Positions 9,697-17,355 of a stretch of 29,068 nucleotides of DNA are shown in pieces. The stretch spans positions 1 through 29,068 of the IMG/VR virus record IMGVR_UViG_3300042392_001069; one strand, 5' to 3'. The position numbers and the translations under genes are program-made. The first letter of the stretch is position 1. Each line of letters starts with the position of its first letter. This DNA is from a virus. Below the pieces are notes generated by a model. The model did not search any database, was not told the DNA's origin, and worked only from the letters and a program-made list of their open reading frames with translations.

Positions 9697-11019
9697 ATGG
9701 CTACTACATCAACCCTTTCGGGTCCTGCTCTGAACAACCTCAAGTCCTTTAACGGGACTGAGTCCAATGCGTTTCAGAAGCTCGTTCAGGAGCTTGTGTC
9801 GCAGAGTGTTCAGGTAGAACTCCGAAATCGCATGGTTCACGCCCTTCCGAGCAATTATATGCCGGGAACCTTTATCAAGGGCACCGATCGAATTCGTTAC
9901 GTACGCTATCCAGACATCAGCCACTCGTTGACTGAACTGTCGGAAGGCGTGACGCCTGACCCAGTGGTCAACCTCAGTGTTCGCACTGAGTACTTCTCGG
10001 TAAAGCAGTACGGTGCGTACACCAGCCTCAGCGACATTGTCCAGCAGGACTCGCCGCATGACTTGGTGTCCATCGCTTCCGAGCGCATCTCGTTCGCAGC
10101 GGCACAGTCGATGGATCGCATCGTCCGTGACGTCATGAACGCGGGTACGGCCCGTGTACACTACGCTCAGGGTCAGTCGTCTGGCGACAGCGCCATCACT
10201 ACCCGAGCCGGCCTTGCTGGCGCAACCCTTTCGGACATCGCCGACGGTGTTGCTCGCCAGAGCTACAAGCTCAACGGTCTTGAAGTTAAGAAGGCTGTTG
10301 CTCGTCTTAAGACGGCCAACATCCCTCCTTATGCTGACGGATACTACCGTTGCATCATTCACCCTAACCAGCAGTTCGACCTGTTGACGGATACTTCGAA
10401 TCATGGTTTCCTTGAAGCCACGAAGTACACTCAGTCCTTGGACCTCCTTAACGGTGAAATCGGCGCCTATTCTGGCGTACGCTTCCTCGTTTCGCCTGAG
10501 GCCAAGACCTTTGACGTCAGCGGTACGGCAGTGTACTCGGCACTCTTCTTCGGTCCTGACGCATTCGTCGTCGGCGACTCACAGACGATGCAGACGTACT
10601 TTGTTGCCCCTGGTGGCGACCACTCCGACCCACTCTCGCAGCGAGCGCTCCTTGGTTACAAGGTTCGCTTCGGTGCGATGATTGTCGGCGAGGCTGACAA
10701 GAGCGACTACAACGGCTCCGATAAGGCAGCTGTTGTGTCAAACGTTGCAAAGACCACCACGGCGGCGGTCATTACCACCAGCGCAAACCACGGTATGTTT
10801 GTTGGTGAGAAGATCAATGTCATTGGTGTCCACGCCAACGTTAACGGCAGCTGGACCGTAACTGCTCGTACCGACACGACGCTCACCTTCACGGTGACGC
10901 ACGACGGCACGATCTCCAGCACGGCAGTCTCGGACGGCTTCGTTACGAAGATCGTTCCGCAGACCAACACTGGTATCACGCGATACCTGCGTCTTGAGAC
11001 GCGAGCAACCGCTCTGTAA
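9697..11019 (+). CDS. Major capsid protein (N4-gp56-like, HK97 fold) with C-terminal inserted domain
   Basis: A 440-aa coat protein. Residues about 95-145 (YGAYTSLSDIV, then a helix ending in MDRIVRDV), about 215-232 (YRCIIHPNQQFDLL) and about 316-331 (RALLGYKVRFGAMIV) match my memory of the N4-gp56 family of HK97-fold capsids. Between these and the last residues (about 427-440, ITRYLRLETRATAL) sits a Thr/Val-rich beta segment (about 345-418; NHGMFVGEKINVIGV then VNGSWTVTA) that reads as an inserted Ig-like/decoration domain exposed on the capsid. The RBS is very strong (GAGGAGGT, 6 nt before ATG), as expected for the most abundant virion protein, and a GC-rich hairpin follows the stop. Confidence 0.87.
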   Translation: MATTSTLSGPALNNLKSFNGTESNAFQKLVQELVSQSVQVELRNRMVHALPSNYMPGTFIKGTDRIRYVRYPDISHSLTELSEGVTPDPVVNLSVRTEYFSVKQYGAYTSLSDIVQQDSPHDLVSIASERISFAAAQSMDRIVRDVMNAGTARVHYAQGQSSGDSAITTRAGLAGATLSDIADGVARQSYKLNGLEVKKAVARLKTANIPPYADGYYRCIIHPNQQFDLLTDTSNHGFLEATKYTQSLDLLNGEIGAYSGVRFLVSPEAKTFDVSGTAVYSALFFGPDAFVVGDSQTMQTYFVAPGGDHSDPLSQRALLGYKVRFGAMIVGEADKSDYNGSDKAAVVSNVAKTTTAAVITTSANHGMFVGEKINVIGVHANVNGSWTVTARTDTTLTFTVTHDGTISSTAVSDGFVTKIVPQTNTGITRYLRLETRATAL

Positions 11020-11033
11020 TCAGAGCTAATGGT

Positions 11034-11074
11034 GGAACACCCCCCAGCTGGTTTATGGCTAGCTGGGGGGTTCC
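11034..11074 (+). terminator. Strong GC-rich hairpin after the major capsid gene
   Basis: CCCCCCAGCT (11040-11049) pairs perfectly with AGCTGGGGGG (11061-11070), and GGAA (11034-11037) can extend the stem with TTCC (11071-11074) across a 2-nt bulge. No U-tract follows. It is likely a partial terminator or mRNA 3' stabiliser that keeps capsid mRNA above the connector and tail genes. The next RBS (AGGAG) lies just after it. Confidence 0.7.
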
Positions 11075-11088
11075 CCGACAGGAGATAA

Positions 11089-11751
11089 ATGGCAGCAATT
11101 GATACGCTTCTTCAGAAGGTACGTCGCGATTTGCGCGACACTGGGACGTCTGACGGCGTAGACCGAACATGGAGCAACCAGGAACTTATTGACCTGGTTA
11201 ACCTTGCTCTTGTTGACATCTCCCGGGCATACCCGAGAGAGGTTGCGTCTACCGTTGCAGTCCCACAGGTATACTCAAGCTCTCACCACACAAGCATTGC
11301 ACTACCAGAAGGCATGGAGACGGTCATTCGAATTGACGCCCTTGCCTACAAGATTGACAACAACGTAAGCCCAATTGCCTCATGGTACGAAGCCCTTGGC
11401 CCACTTGAGCCTGCCAACGGGTACGGCAACTACAGCGGCTGGGAAGCCCATGGCGGCACAGTCTACCTACAGCCCGGCATGTCTGACCTGATCAGCCACC
11501 TGCGACTTATCGGCTACGGTGACTGGACCGTGGATACCCTTGACGCACAGGCCGAAGAGGCGCTACGCTACCACATCCAAGCTGAAGCGTTCTTCAAGCT
11601 GATGGCAGACCGCACCATGTTCCAGCAGTGGCAGGTTAACTCTGGAGCTACTGACGTATCGGTGCCAATGATTAACCAGAACTACACAATTGCACGACAG
11701 CGCTACGAGCGTCTGCTTGCTAGAATCAGGAGAATCAGGAGAGTTTCCTAA
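11089..11751 (+). CDS. Head-tail connector / adaptor protein
   Basis: A 220-aa protein right after the capsid gene, where adaptor proteins that dock on the portal ring are usually encoded. The N-terminus (LLQKVRRDLRDTG, then WSNQELIDLVNLALVDISRAYP) has the typical adaptor start: a short helix, a Trp-Ser/Asp-Asn turn and a second helix. The C-terminal helix (about 150-215) is rich in Ala, Arg and aromatic residues. The start ATG follows AGGAG with a 5-nt gap; the stop shares one base with the next gene. A 9-bp tandem duplication (11722-11739) repeats Arg-Ile-Arg near the C-terminus. Family assignment is from pattern and position. Confidence 0.7.
   Translation: MAAIDTLLQKVRRDLRDTGTSDGVDRTWSNQELIDLVNLALVDISRAYPREVASTVAVPQVYSSSHHTSIALPEGMETVIRIDALAYKIDNNVSPIASWYEALGPLEPANGYGNYSGWEAHGGTVYLQPGMSDLISHLRLIGYGDWTVDTLDAQAEEALRYHIQAEAFFKLMADRTMFQQWQVNSGATDVSVPMINQNYTIARQRYERLLARIRRIRRVS
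11722..11739 (+). repeat. 9-bp tandem duplication at the connector gene end
   Basis: AGAATCAGG occurs twice in tandem, adding one Arg-Ile-Arg unit to the connector C-terminus. Each copy carries CAGGAGA, so it also doubles the Shine-Dalgarno-like sequence in front of the following gene (ATG at 11751). Confidence 0.6.
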
Positions 11752-12590
11752 TGGATTTCAACCGTCCTATTCGGATTCAGACTGGCACAACAACGTTTCT
11801 TGACCTGAACTCCTTGGCCGGTACTCGAGTTGGGTCCGCTCCTCTCTCAGGGTTTAAGGTTGAGTCTGCTAATTATGCAGCTGTTCCTGCGCAAGGGTTC
11901 ATTGACAAGGCCGCGCTACGAGACGGTTCAACCGTCACGGAGGCGTACCTAGGAGCCCGTGGGGTTGAGATGGTGGTGTCCGTATACGGAGAGACCATTG
12001 GGGACTTCTGGGACAACATTGACACCCTTACCGCAGCCCTACAGCCGATGCCGCTAGGATTTGACGCCACATACGGCGTTCGGGCATTGCGGTTCTTTCA
12101 GCCAACGTGGGACCTATCCGCTGACTTCCCTGGCGGTATTGAGCTTGACATGCTAGTGCGGCCAGCGAGCTTGCCAGTGTACAATGTCAACAGGCGCACC
12201 TCCGTAGGCAAGGCAAGCGAAGGCTTCGCTCAGCCTGCTCAGATCAGGTTTATTGCTCCCAATCCTAAGAAGTTCCTGACCACTACAAAGTCTGGCGCTG
12301 GAGAGCACAGGGGCTCGGCTCCGGTGTATCCAGTGCTGACAAAGGCCAGCTGCGCGGCTGGTGATACCGTGACGTTCTCATGGACAAGCGGCCTTCTTAC
12401 GAGCACGGTTGTTGCCGTAGCCATTGATGCTGGAGCGATATCCATTGACACAGACACTATGTCACAGACCAACTGCAGGATTAGCCACGTGGTCACCAGC
12501 GGTGACTTCCTGGTCCATCCGGGAACAGTTGTCATTGAGGGTAGCACTACGGCAGACGCTGTCGTTACGTACCGAGAGGCATGGCTTTGA
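11751..12590 (+). CDS. Distal tail (Dit)-like protein
   Basis: A 279-aa beta-rich protein. The N-terminal ~150 residues follow the Dit N-domain plan: short strands, then EMVVSVYGETIGDFWDNIDT leading to a helix (TLTAALQP) and an Arg-containing strand (YGVRALRFFQPTW). The C-terminal part (about 190-279) is a Val/Thr-rich beta sandwich reminiscent of galectin-like or Ig-like Dit C-domains. Dit proteins form the hexameric ring linking tail tube to hub in siphoviruses. It overlaps the upstream stop (TAATG) and, by 10 nt, the hub gene, so the three are translationally coupled. A siphovirus-type Dit directly after the connector is unusual; a general short-tail protein is the alternative. Confidence 0.6.
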   Translation: MDFNRPIRIQTGTTTFLDLNSLAGTRVGSAPLSGFKVESANYAAVPAQGFIDKAALRDGSTVTEAYLGARGVEMVVSVYGETIGDFWDNIDTLTAALQPMPLGFDATYGVRALRFFQPTWDLSADFPGGIELDMLVRPASLPVYNVNRRTSVGKASEGFAQPAQIRFIAPNPKKFLTTTKSGAGEHRGSAPVYPVLTKASCAAGDTVTFSWTSGLLTSTVVAVAIDAGAISIDTDTMSQTNCRISHVVTSGDFLVHPGTVVIEGSTTADAVVTYREAWL

Positions 12591-15454
12591 GCAGCAGCGT
12601 TAGAATCCGCATCTTTGATATCGGCGCTAACAGGGGCGTTGGCAACGAGAGGTGCGTCATCTACGACGCAAAGAACGTCGGCTCTGAGGTATACGCTAAC
12701 GACGTTGGCAGCGCCTTCTGGACCCTGCCGATTAACCATCCCCTTGTCCCAGAGCTTGTACCCCTTAAGCGACACTACAAGGTTGAGAGGCTGAGCGCTG
12801 GTAACTGGGTCTTGATTGGGGCCGGTCTACTGACCACGTACGACGCCACCAACGACGAGATTGTCTACGAGGGCATGGACTACATGACCATGCTAAGCAT
12901 GCACTTCACCAAACTGGTGGGGCCAGAGTCTGGCTCTGAAGACGCTATTAGGCGCCCAGAGCCAGCCAGTACCACCGAGACGGTCACTACCACCCTGACT
13001 GCAACTCGATCTGCCTCAACCCTGTATAACACCACATCTGACTGGAACTCAAACGACACAGAGCAGCACATGGTTATCGGGGCGTTTCCTCAGTCATTTA
13101 ACGTGAGCAACTATTACATTGTATCAACCGCTGCGTCGGTGTTCATTACTGGGAACACCTTTTCGCTCCTGGATGTTGGTGATGTAGTATACCTTAGCGG
13201 GACATCCTCAAGTAGAATTAATGGTCTCAGGACCCTTACTGGAAGGTTCCCTGCGGCAGGATCAACAACCAGTGGTTCAATCACATTTACCACAACCAGT
13301 GGTTCAAATGTTGGAACTGTATCCTCGCCAATATCAAGCACCGGGTATTGCTACTTTAAGAGATACACCTCCAGGGGACTCGTAAAGTTTACCTTGCCAT
13401 CTACACTTACTTCCGCAGCAACCGTAACAACCGCAAACCTAATCTTAACCCAGAGCAATACGTCAGCCGACCACTCTGTAACTGACAGCTCTCCGGGAGA
13501 CTTGCTGGTTAACGCCTCAGGTATTGACTGGACAACCGATAGCTCTACCGGATCAGAGGGCTCCTGGGGTAACTCAAGCAGCGCTAACTGTGACTGGGCA
13601 AGCGCCAGCTCGTCTACTTCTGGCGGACTTACTGACGTTACCTATACTGGCATTGCGGCAACGCACAACTCAACACACACATTTGCAATCTCAAGCATAG
13701 TAAACTACTGGAAGGCAAGCGCAGCCAACAACAACGGCATCCTGATGTACAACACAAACGAGACCGGGGTGACAGACAACTTTACAATCTACAGCACGGC
13801 AGCTAGCGCTTCGTATCGACCAAAGCTTTCTCTTGTCTACACATACCCTGTGAGCACGGCAAATAACATCAACGCCAACGGTTTGTCGCACGGGCCGGCA
13901 GCCACTAAGTCTTTCCTGAAAGAGAGAACTTCAAACAGCACAGCCCGAAGCTCTGGCAACGAGATTGCCGTCTACTCTAAGAATGAGGCTGGTGAGGCCA
14001 ACAAGATTGACATGTCTTACGACGAGGTCAATGGTTATTACACCCTTACCGGGTACACATATATTGAGCGATCTGCAATCAACGCCGACGAGAAGCTCTA
14101 CGACAGCAAGGAAGACGTCTACATCCCCAACAGGTTCAACATCAATAGGATTCGTGTAAGCATTATTGCTAGCCCTGGTGACGAGGTATGCACCTTCAAC
14201 GTATGGCCGGATTCCTATGCTGAGATTGGCCAACCTGAGACCCCTGCCGTTATAAAGTGGAGTCTCAAGCTTAGGCAGCACGACGCGGTTGATGCTGAGG
14301 TAATCGCACCTGCCGCTACTGCCCCGACGCTAAGCACAGTAGGGGGGGTATACGGAAACTTCACTGGCACAGCCCACAACATCACTAACTCCTACGAGAT
14401 CAACTGCCTTACCAGCGGTGTGTCCTATACGTTTGCTGCCTACACTACGGCTGAGCTTGTTAACGTATCTCCTCAAACCTCTTCAACTAGCCCAGACTAC
14501 GGCAGCGTCATGACGCATGACGTTAACGGTATCAGCGCAAGCACGTCGTCTTCGCAGACGGTGGTCATGGGCCTAGAGAAGAAGACGCTCCAGAACATCT
14601 TTGACAAACAGATCCCGTACGTGGTGTCTCAGGGTGGATCATTCAGCCGGTTTGGGTGGCTTACATACGCACTGGCATCCGGGCAGTCATGGAACTCAGA
14701 ACTGATTAGGTACTTTACCTCAGGTGAATCAATCCTGTCCTACCTACGCAGCATGTGCGACAAGGAGATGGCCGCCAACCTACTGACGCCAGACTCATCA
14801 GCTAGATGGGACGTAGTTGACGACATCAAGATCCCTTGGAGGTCAGTATTCAACTTTGTTGGCGTTCGAGGATCAGCCGCTCCAGGCACTAAGGTGTACG
14901 TATCCCCAGCGCTCTCTCAGGACGAGCCGGTGTTCGTACTTGACTACCCTGGGATTGTTGACCAGTTTAGATACCGACGCAACGGCAAGGACCTAAGGAA
15001 CTCTGTTAGGGTGGTTCCATCAACCGCATTCCTAACGGGATCAACGACCAGCTCTGGCGGGTCTAGGTCTCAGGGCAAGCTAGCCGAGAACGATTCCTCA
15101 ATCCAGGAGTACGGGTATGCTCCAATCCTTTCAACTCAGGCAAACTTTGCAGATGCTGCAGAGCTTGAGAAGTACGCGCAGTCACAGGTAATCAAGTCAA
15201 GCGACATCCTTAACGTGTCCATGGTTAGCGTTCAGCTGGCCCCGGACAGCGTCAGGCCTTTTGAAGACTTCTACCTTGGGGACATTGTGCGCATTGCAGT
15301 GAGAAGGCAGAATGTCAACTACACCAACACATTCAGCCCAGACTTTATCGCCGACACCTACATTGTCGGCGGGGTGCGGTTTGAGCTGCCAGCCGACGGA
15401 TCGGAACGTGTAACACTGGACCTGGTGAAGACGAGCGAATTCGGCAGAGGATAG
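12581..15454 (+). CDS. Tail hub protein (Gp37-like) with inserted DNRLRE-type domain
   Basis: A 957-aa tail-tip protein. Residues about 1-118 form a tail-hub first domain (RIRIFDIGANRG, then FWTLPINHPL, later YEGMDYMTMLS). The hub fold resumes at about 655 and ends in the usual hub C-terminus (PFEDFYLGDIVRIAVRRQ, then YIVGGVRFEL near 890-945). In between are a Ser/Thr-rich beta segment (about 170-245), a domain at about 250-425 matching the DNRLRE pattern (RGLVKFTLPSTL, ATVTTANLILTQ, a D..P.L site, final SYRPKLSLVY), and a further beta domain (about 440-580). DNRLRE domains are linked to carbohydrate binding, so the insertion may bind the host surface. ATG overlaps the previous TGA by 10 nt, with GAGAGG upstream. 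Confidence 0.78.
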   Translation: MALSSSVRIRIFDIGANRGVGNERCVIYDAKNVGSEVYANDVGSAFWTLPINHPLVPELVPLKRHYKVERLSAGNWVLIGAGLLTTYDATNDEIVYEGMDYMTMLSMHFTKLVGPESGSEDAIRRPEPASTTETVTTTLTATRSASTLYNTTSDWNSNDTEQHMVIGAFPQSFNVSNYYIVSTAASVFITGNTFSLLDVGDVVYLSGTSSSRINGLRTLTGRFPAAGSTTSGSITFTTTSGSNVGTVSSPISSTGYCYFKRYTSRGLVKFTLPSTLTSAATVTTANLILTQSNTSADHSVTDSSPGDLLVNASGIDWTTDSSTGSEGSWGNSSSANCDWASASSSTSGGLTDVTYTGIAATHNSTHTFAISSIVNYWKASAANNNGILMYNTNETGVTDNFTIYSTAASASYRPKLSLVYTYPVSTANNINANGLSHGPAATKSFLKERTSNSTARSSGNEIAVYSKNEAGEANKIDMSYDEVNGYYTLTGYTYIERSAINADEKLYDSKEDVYIPNRFNINRIRVSIIASPGDEVCTFNVWPDSYAEIGQPETPAVIKWSLKLRQHDAVDAEVIAPAATAPTLSTVGGVYGNFTGTAHNITNSYEINCLTSGVSYTFAAYTTAELVNVSPQTSSTSPDYGSVMTHDVNGISASTSSSQTVVMGLEKKTLQNIFDKQIPYVVSQGGSFSRFGWLTYALASGQSWNSELIRYFTSGESILSYLRSMCDKEMAANLLTPDSSARWDVVDDIKIPWRSVFNFVGVRGSAAPGTKVYVSPALSQDEPVFVLDYPGIVDQFRYRRNGKDLRNSVRVVPSTAFLTGSTTSSGGSRSQGKLAENDSSIQEYGYAPILSTQANFADAAELEKYAQSQVIKSSDILNVSMVSVQLAPDSVRPFEDFYLGDIVRIAVRRQNVNYTNTFSPDFIADTYIVGGVRFELPADGSERVTLDLVKTSEFGRG
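13265..13307 (+). repeat. 16-bp direct repeat inside the hub gene
   Basis: ACAACCAGTGGTTCAA occurs at 13265-13280 and again at 13292-13307. The 27-nt period keeps frame and repeats a Thr-Ser-Gly-Ser motif in the linker just before the DNRLRE-like insert. It may reflect local duplication or a recombination point for domain exchange. Confidence 0.7.
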
Positions 15455-15461
15455 CGTTCTG

Positions 15462-15470
15462 TGGTATAAT
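15462..15470 (+). promoter_or_regulatory. Extended -10 promoter opening the DNA-metabolism operon
   Basis: TGGTATAAT is a perfect extended -10 (TGn plus TATAAT) located 8 nt after the hub stop codon, where the virion module ends. There is no good -35 at 16-19 bp, as is common for extended -10 promoters. The expected start near 15477 gives a short leader with a GAGGG/CCCTC hairpin (15480-15494) before the RBS. GCAGAGG (15444-15450) and CCTCTGC (15491-15497) form an inverted repeat around the promoter, which might be an operator or chance. Confidence 0.6.
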
Positions 15471-15514
15471 TGCGGGTAGGAGGGGACTTCCCTCTGCAAG
15501 GTATGGAGGAAAAG

Positions 15515-16246
15515 ATGGCAAACGATGGAGCGATTGAGCGCATTGCTGTGCTCAAGGAAAAGGGGCTCTCCTTTCAGGAGATCGCTACCCAGTTAGACAT
15601 CAGTAAGGACCAGGCGCAGAAGCTGCATAAGCGTTACGCAGCAACGCACCCAGAGGCACCTAAGGACGTACAGGTGGTTAAGTCAGTGCCGAAGGGTGAC
15701 TACGCCGGCTTCCGGATGGCATTCTACGACCTCGAGACCACGTATTCGTCGTGGACTACGATCTTCTGCATGAGCGTTGCAGATGAGCACGGTAACGTTA
15801 AGACCCTTTCGCTAGAGACACACAAGGGTAAGACATGGATGGACGACAGCAAGCTTGTTAAGGCTATCGCCGACGAGCTGGCACAGTACGATATCCTGGT
15901 CGGTTGGAACTCAAAGATGTTTGACCTTCCGATCATCAATGCGCGACTGCTTGAGACTGGCCAGCGGCCAATCGGAACGCAGATGCATATTGACCTGATG
16001 TGGTACGCGACAGGACGACACATGCGTGCCGGGCGACGCAGCTTGGAGAACATCTCCAAGTATTTCCGCACCAACAATAGCAAGACGCCTCTTGACGTTC
16101 GCCTGTGGCAGGAAGCCGAGCGACGTCACACCAAGGAGGGCAAGCAGGCCTTCCGTACAATCGTTGAGCACTGCGAAGCGGACGTGCTTGTCTTGCGAGA
16201 CGTATTCGCCAAGATGAAGCCGCTCCTGAGCAGCATCCATCGATGA
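15515..16246 (+). CDS. HTH plus DnaQ-like (YprB/RNase_H_2) 3'-5' exonuclease
   Basis: A 243-aa protein starting at the ATG 5 nt after GGAGG (upstream in-frame starts lack an RBS). Residues about 4-40 form a helix-turn-helix like sigma region 4 (GLSFQEIATQLDISKDQAQK). From about 65 on it is a DEDD-superfamily nuclease: D72-x-E74 (YDLETT), WNSKMFDLP with D137, and a third motif HCEADV (H219, D223) near the end. Enzymes of this group remove nucleotides from DNA or RNA 3' ends using two metal ions. It is the first gene behind the promoter at 15462. The HTH fusion suggests targeting to a particular DNA site. The 3' end overlaps the next ATG by 4 nt (ATGA). Confidence 0.78.
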   Translation: MANDGAIERIAVLKEKGLSFQEIATQLDISKDQAQKLHKRYAATHPEAPKDVQVVKSVPKGDYAGFRMAFYDLETTYSSWTTIFCMSVADEHGNVKTLSLETHKGKTWMDDSKLVKAIADELAQYDILVGWNSKMFDLPIINARLLETGQRPIGTQMHIDLMWYATGRHMRAGRRSLENISKYFRTNNSKTPLDVRLWQEAERRHTKEGKQAFRTIVEHCEADVLVLRDVFAKMKPLLSSIHR

Positions 16247-16596
16247 TCAACGCAGACCTGGAAGGCGCACGTAACGTTTGCGTAGACTACGATGACACCA
16301 TCGCAGTACGCGTGTTCGGAACAACCGTCCCCGCATTGGGCGTCATAGAGGCGCTTGATAGGTTGCGAGCTAATGGTTACAAGATCATTATTCACTCTGC
16401 CAGGGCATGGGAGAAATTTGATGACAGGGCAGAGCGGGTAGACGAGATGCGCAAGCGTCTTGACGAGTGGGGAGTGCCTTATAACGAGATCTGGGTGGGA
16501 GCTGGTAAGCCAGTAGCCAAGGCCTACGTTGACGATAGGGCTATCCGATTTGACAATAACTGGGAGGCTATAGTAGACTCCATCCTGAACGGTTAA
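16243..16596 (+). CDS. HAD-superfamily phosphatase-like protein
   Basis: A 117-aa minimal HAD domain. Motif I is D15-Y-D17-D-T (nucleophile D15, acid/base D17), motif II is S52 in IIIHSARAW, motif III is probably K93 and motif IV D97-D98 (YVDDRA). There is almost no cap domain, as in small phage HAD phosphatases and the phosphatase part of polynucleotide kinases. The substrate cannot be told; nucleotide or DNA 3'-phosphate removal would suit the neighbourhood. ATG overlaps the exonuclease stop (ATGA), so the pair is translationally coupled, and a strong hairpin follows. Confidence 0.78.
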   Translation: MINADLEGARNVCVDYDDTIAVRVFGTTVPALGVIEALDRLRANGYKIIIHSARAWEKFDDRAERVDEMRKRLDEWGVPYNEIWVGAGKPVAKAYVDDRAIRFDNNWEAIVDSILNG

Positions 16597-16602
16597 GTTC
16601 TT

Positions 16603-16631
16603 CCCCAGGCCGGCGCCCCTCCGGCCTGGGG
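16603..16631 (+). terminator. Perfect GC-rich hairpin after the HAD gene
   Basis: CCCCAGGCCGG (16603-16613) pairs with CCGGCCTGGGG (16621-16631) in an 11-bp perfect stem with a 7-nt loop. Only a weak U-tract (GACTTATTT) follows. It is probably a terminator or attenuator closing the exonuclease-HAD unit. Confidence 0.72.
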
Positions 16632-16659
16632 GACTTATTTGGTGGGGCATAGGAGGGGT

Positions 16660-17355
16660 ATGGTTAACAAGATGATTGGAGACCTCTTTGACGAGGGACT
16701 CCGTAGCTCAAGGACAGATCGTCCGCCATCTGATAAGTGGCGAGGCTCTCTCTTGGGTAGCTGCCTCAGGCAGCAGTGGTACTACGCCAATGGCGAGACC
16801 CCTACGGACGACCGCGGCGACGAGGTCTTTCGTATTTTTGAGCGTGGTCACATTATCAACGATTCCTTCAACCGAAGGCTTCGGAACTCTGAGCACCTGA
16901 TCTCCTACGAGGAAGAGGTGCCGGTGTCAATTCCGGAGCTTAGATTTGCAGGAAACGCCGATGGTGTGGTACAATGGAAGGACGGTCAGCACGAGCTGAT
17001 TGAGTACAAGTCGGTGAAGGACTCCGCCTGGAAGTTCATTCCGAAGCCAGAGCACCAGATTCAGGCGGCTATCTACGCAGAGAGCTTGACCAGGATGCGC
17101 GGTCATAAGTACTCAGCGCGGCTAGTGTACATTCGAGCGAGCGACCTAGTCACTGAAGAGTTTATCGTGGACGAGAAGTGGCTAGACAAGTCACTGCGCA
17201 TCTTGAAGATCCTGAACAGTGATCGGTTCAAGGATACTCCGCCGTGGAAGCTACCGGAGGAGAAGTATCGGTCTAAGAAGACAGGAAACTGGCTGTTCCC
17301 ATGTGGGTACTGCCCGTTCCTGACGAAGTGCAGAGGAGGGGAAAATGGCGAGTAA
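16660..17355 (+). CDS. Cas4/RecB-like PD-(D/E)XK exonuclease with Fe-S cysteines
   Basis: A 231-aa PD-(D/E)XK nuclease. D101 (AGNADGVV), E115-x-K117 (LIEYKSVK) and a following Q/Y helix (HQIQAAIYA, 132-140) give the catalytic core. Cys35 (GSCLRQQW) with Cys215, Cys218 and Cys224 (CGYCPFLTKC) matches the four-cysteine iron-sulfur layout of Cas4 and AddB nucleases. It would resect double-strand DNA ends. The start is the ATG just after AGGAGGGG; the gap is short (3 nt), and an ATG at 16672 or a TTG at 16639 are alternatives. It overlaps the ERF annealing gene by 11 nt, so nuclease and annealase are made together, in the manner of lambda Red. There is no cas1/cas2 nearby, so a CRISPR role is not indicated. 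Confidence 0.82.
   Translation: MVNKMIGDLFDEGLRSSRTDRPPSDKWRGSLLGSCLRQQWYYANGETPTDDRGDEVFRIFERGHIINDSFNRRLRNSEHLISYEEEVPVSIPELRFAGNADGVVQWKDGQHELIEYKSVKDSAWKFIPKPEHQIQAAIYAESLTRMRGHKYSARLVYIRASDLVTEEFIVDEKWLDKSLRILKILNSDRFKDTPPWKLPEEKYRSKKTGNWLFPCGYCPFLTKCRGGENGE
16968..16975 (+). promoter_or_regulatory. Possible internal extended -10 promoter
   Basis: TGGTACAAT-type element (TACAAT at 16970-16975 preceded by TGTGG), with TTGCAG (16946-16951) 18 bp upstream. It resembles the promoter at 15462 and could add transcription of the ERF gene downstream. It lies inside a coding region, so chance is possible. Confidence 0.25.

Noticed and set aside
9709-10404. 231-aa open frame antisense to the major capsid gene
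   Set aside because: It has no RBS or recognisable motif and mirrors the third-position bias of the capsid gene; a shadow frame.
16660-17355. Cas4-like gene as part of a CRISPR-Cas system
   Set aside because: No cas1, cas2 or repeat-spacer array is near; its overlap with ERF explains it as a phage recombination nuclease.
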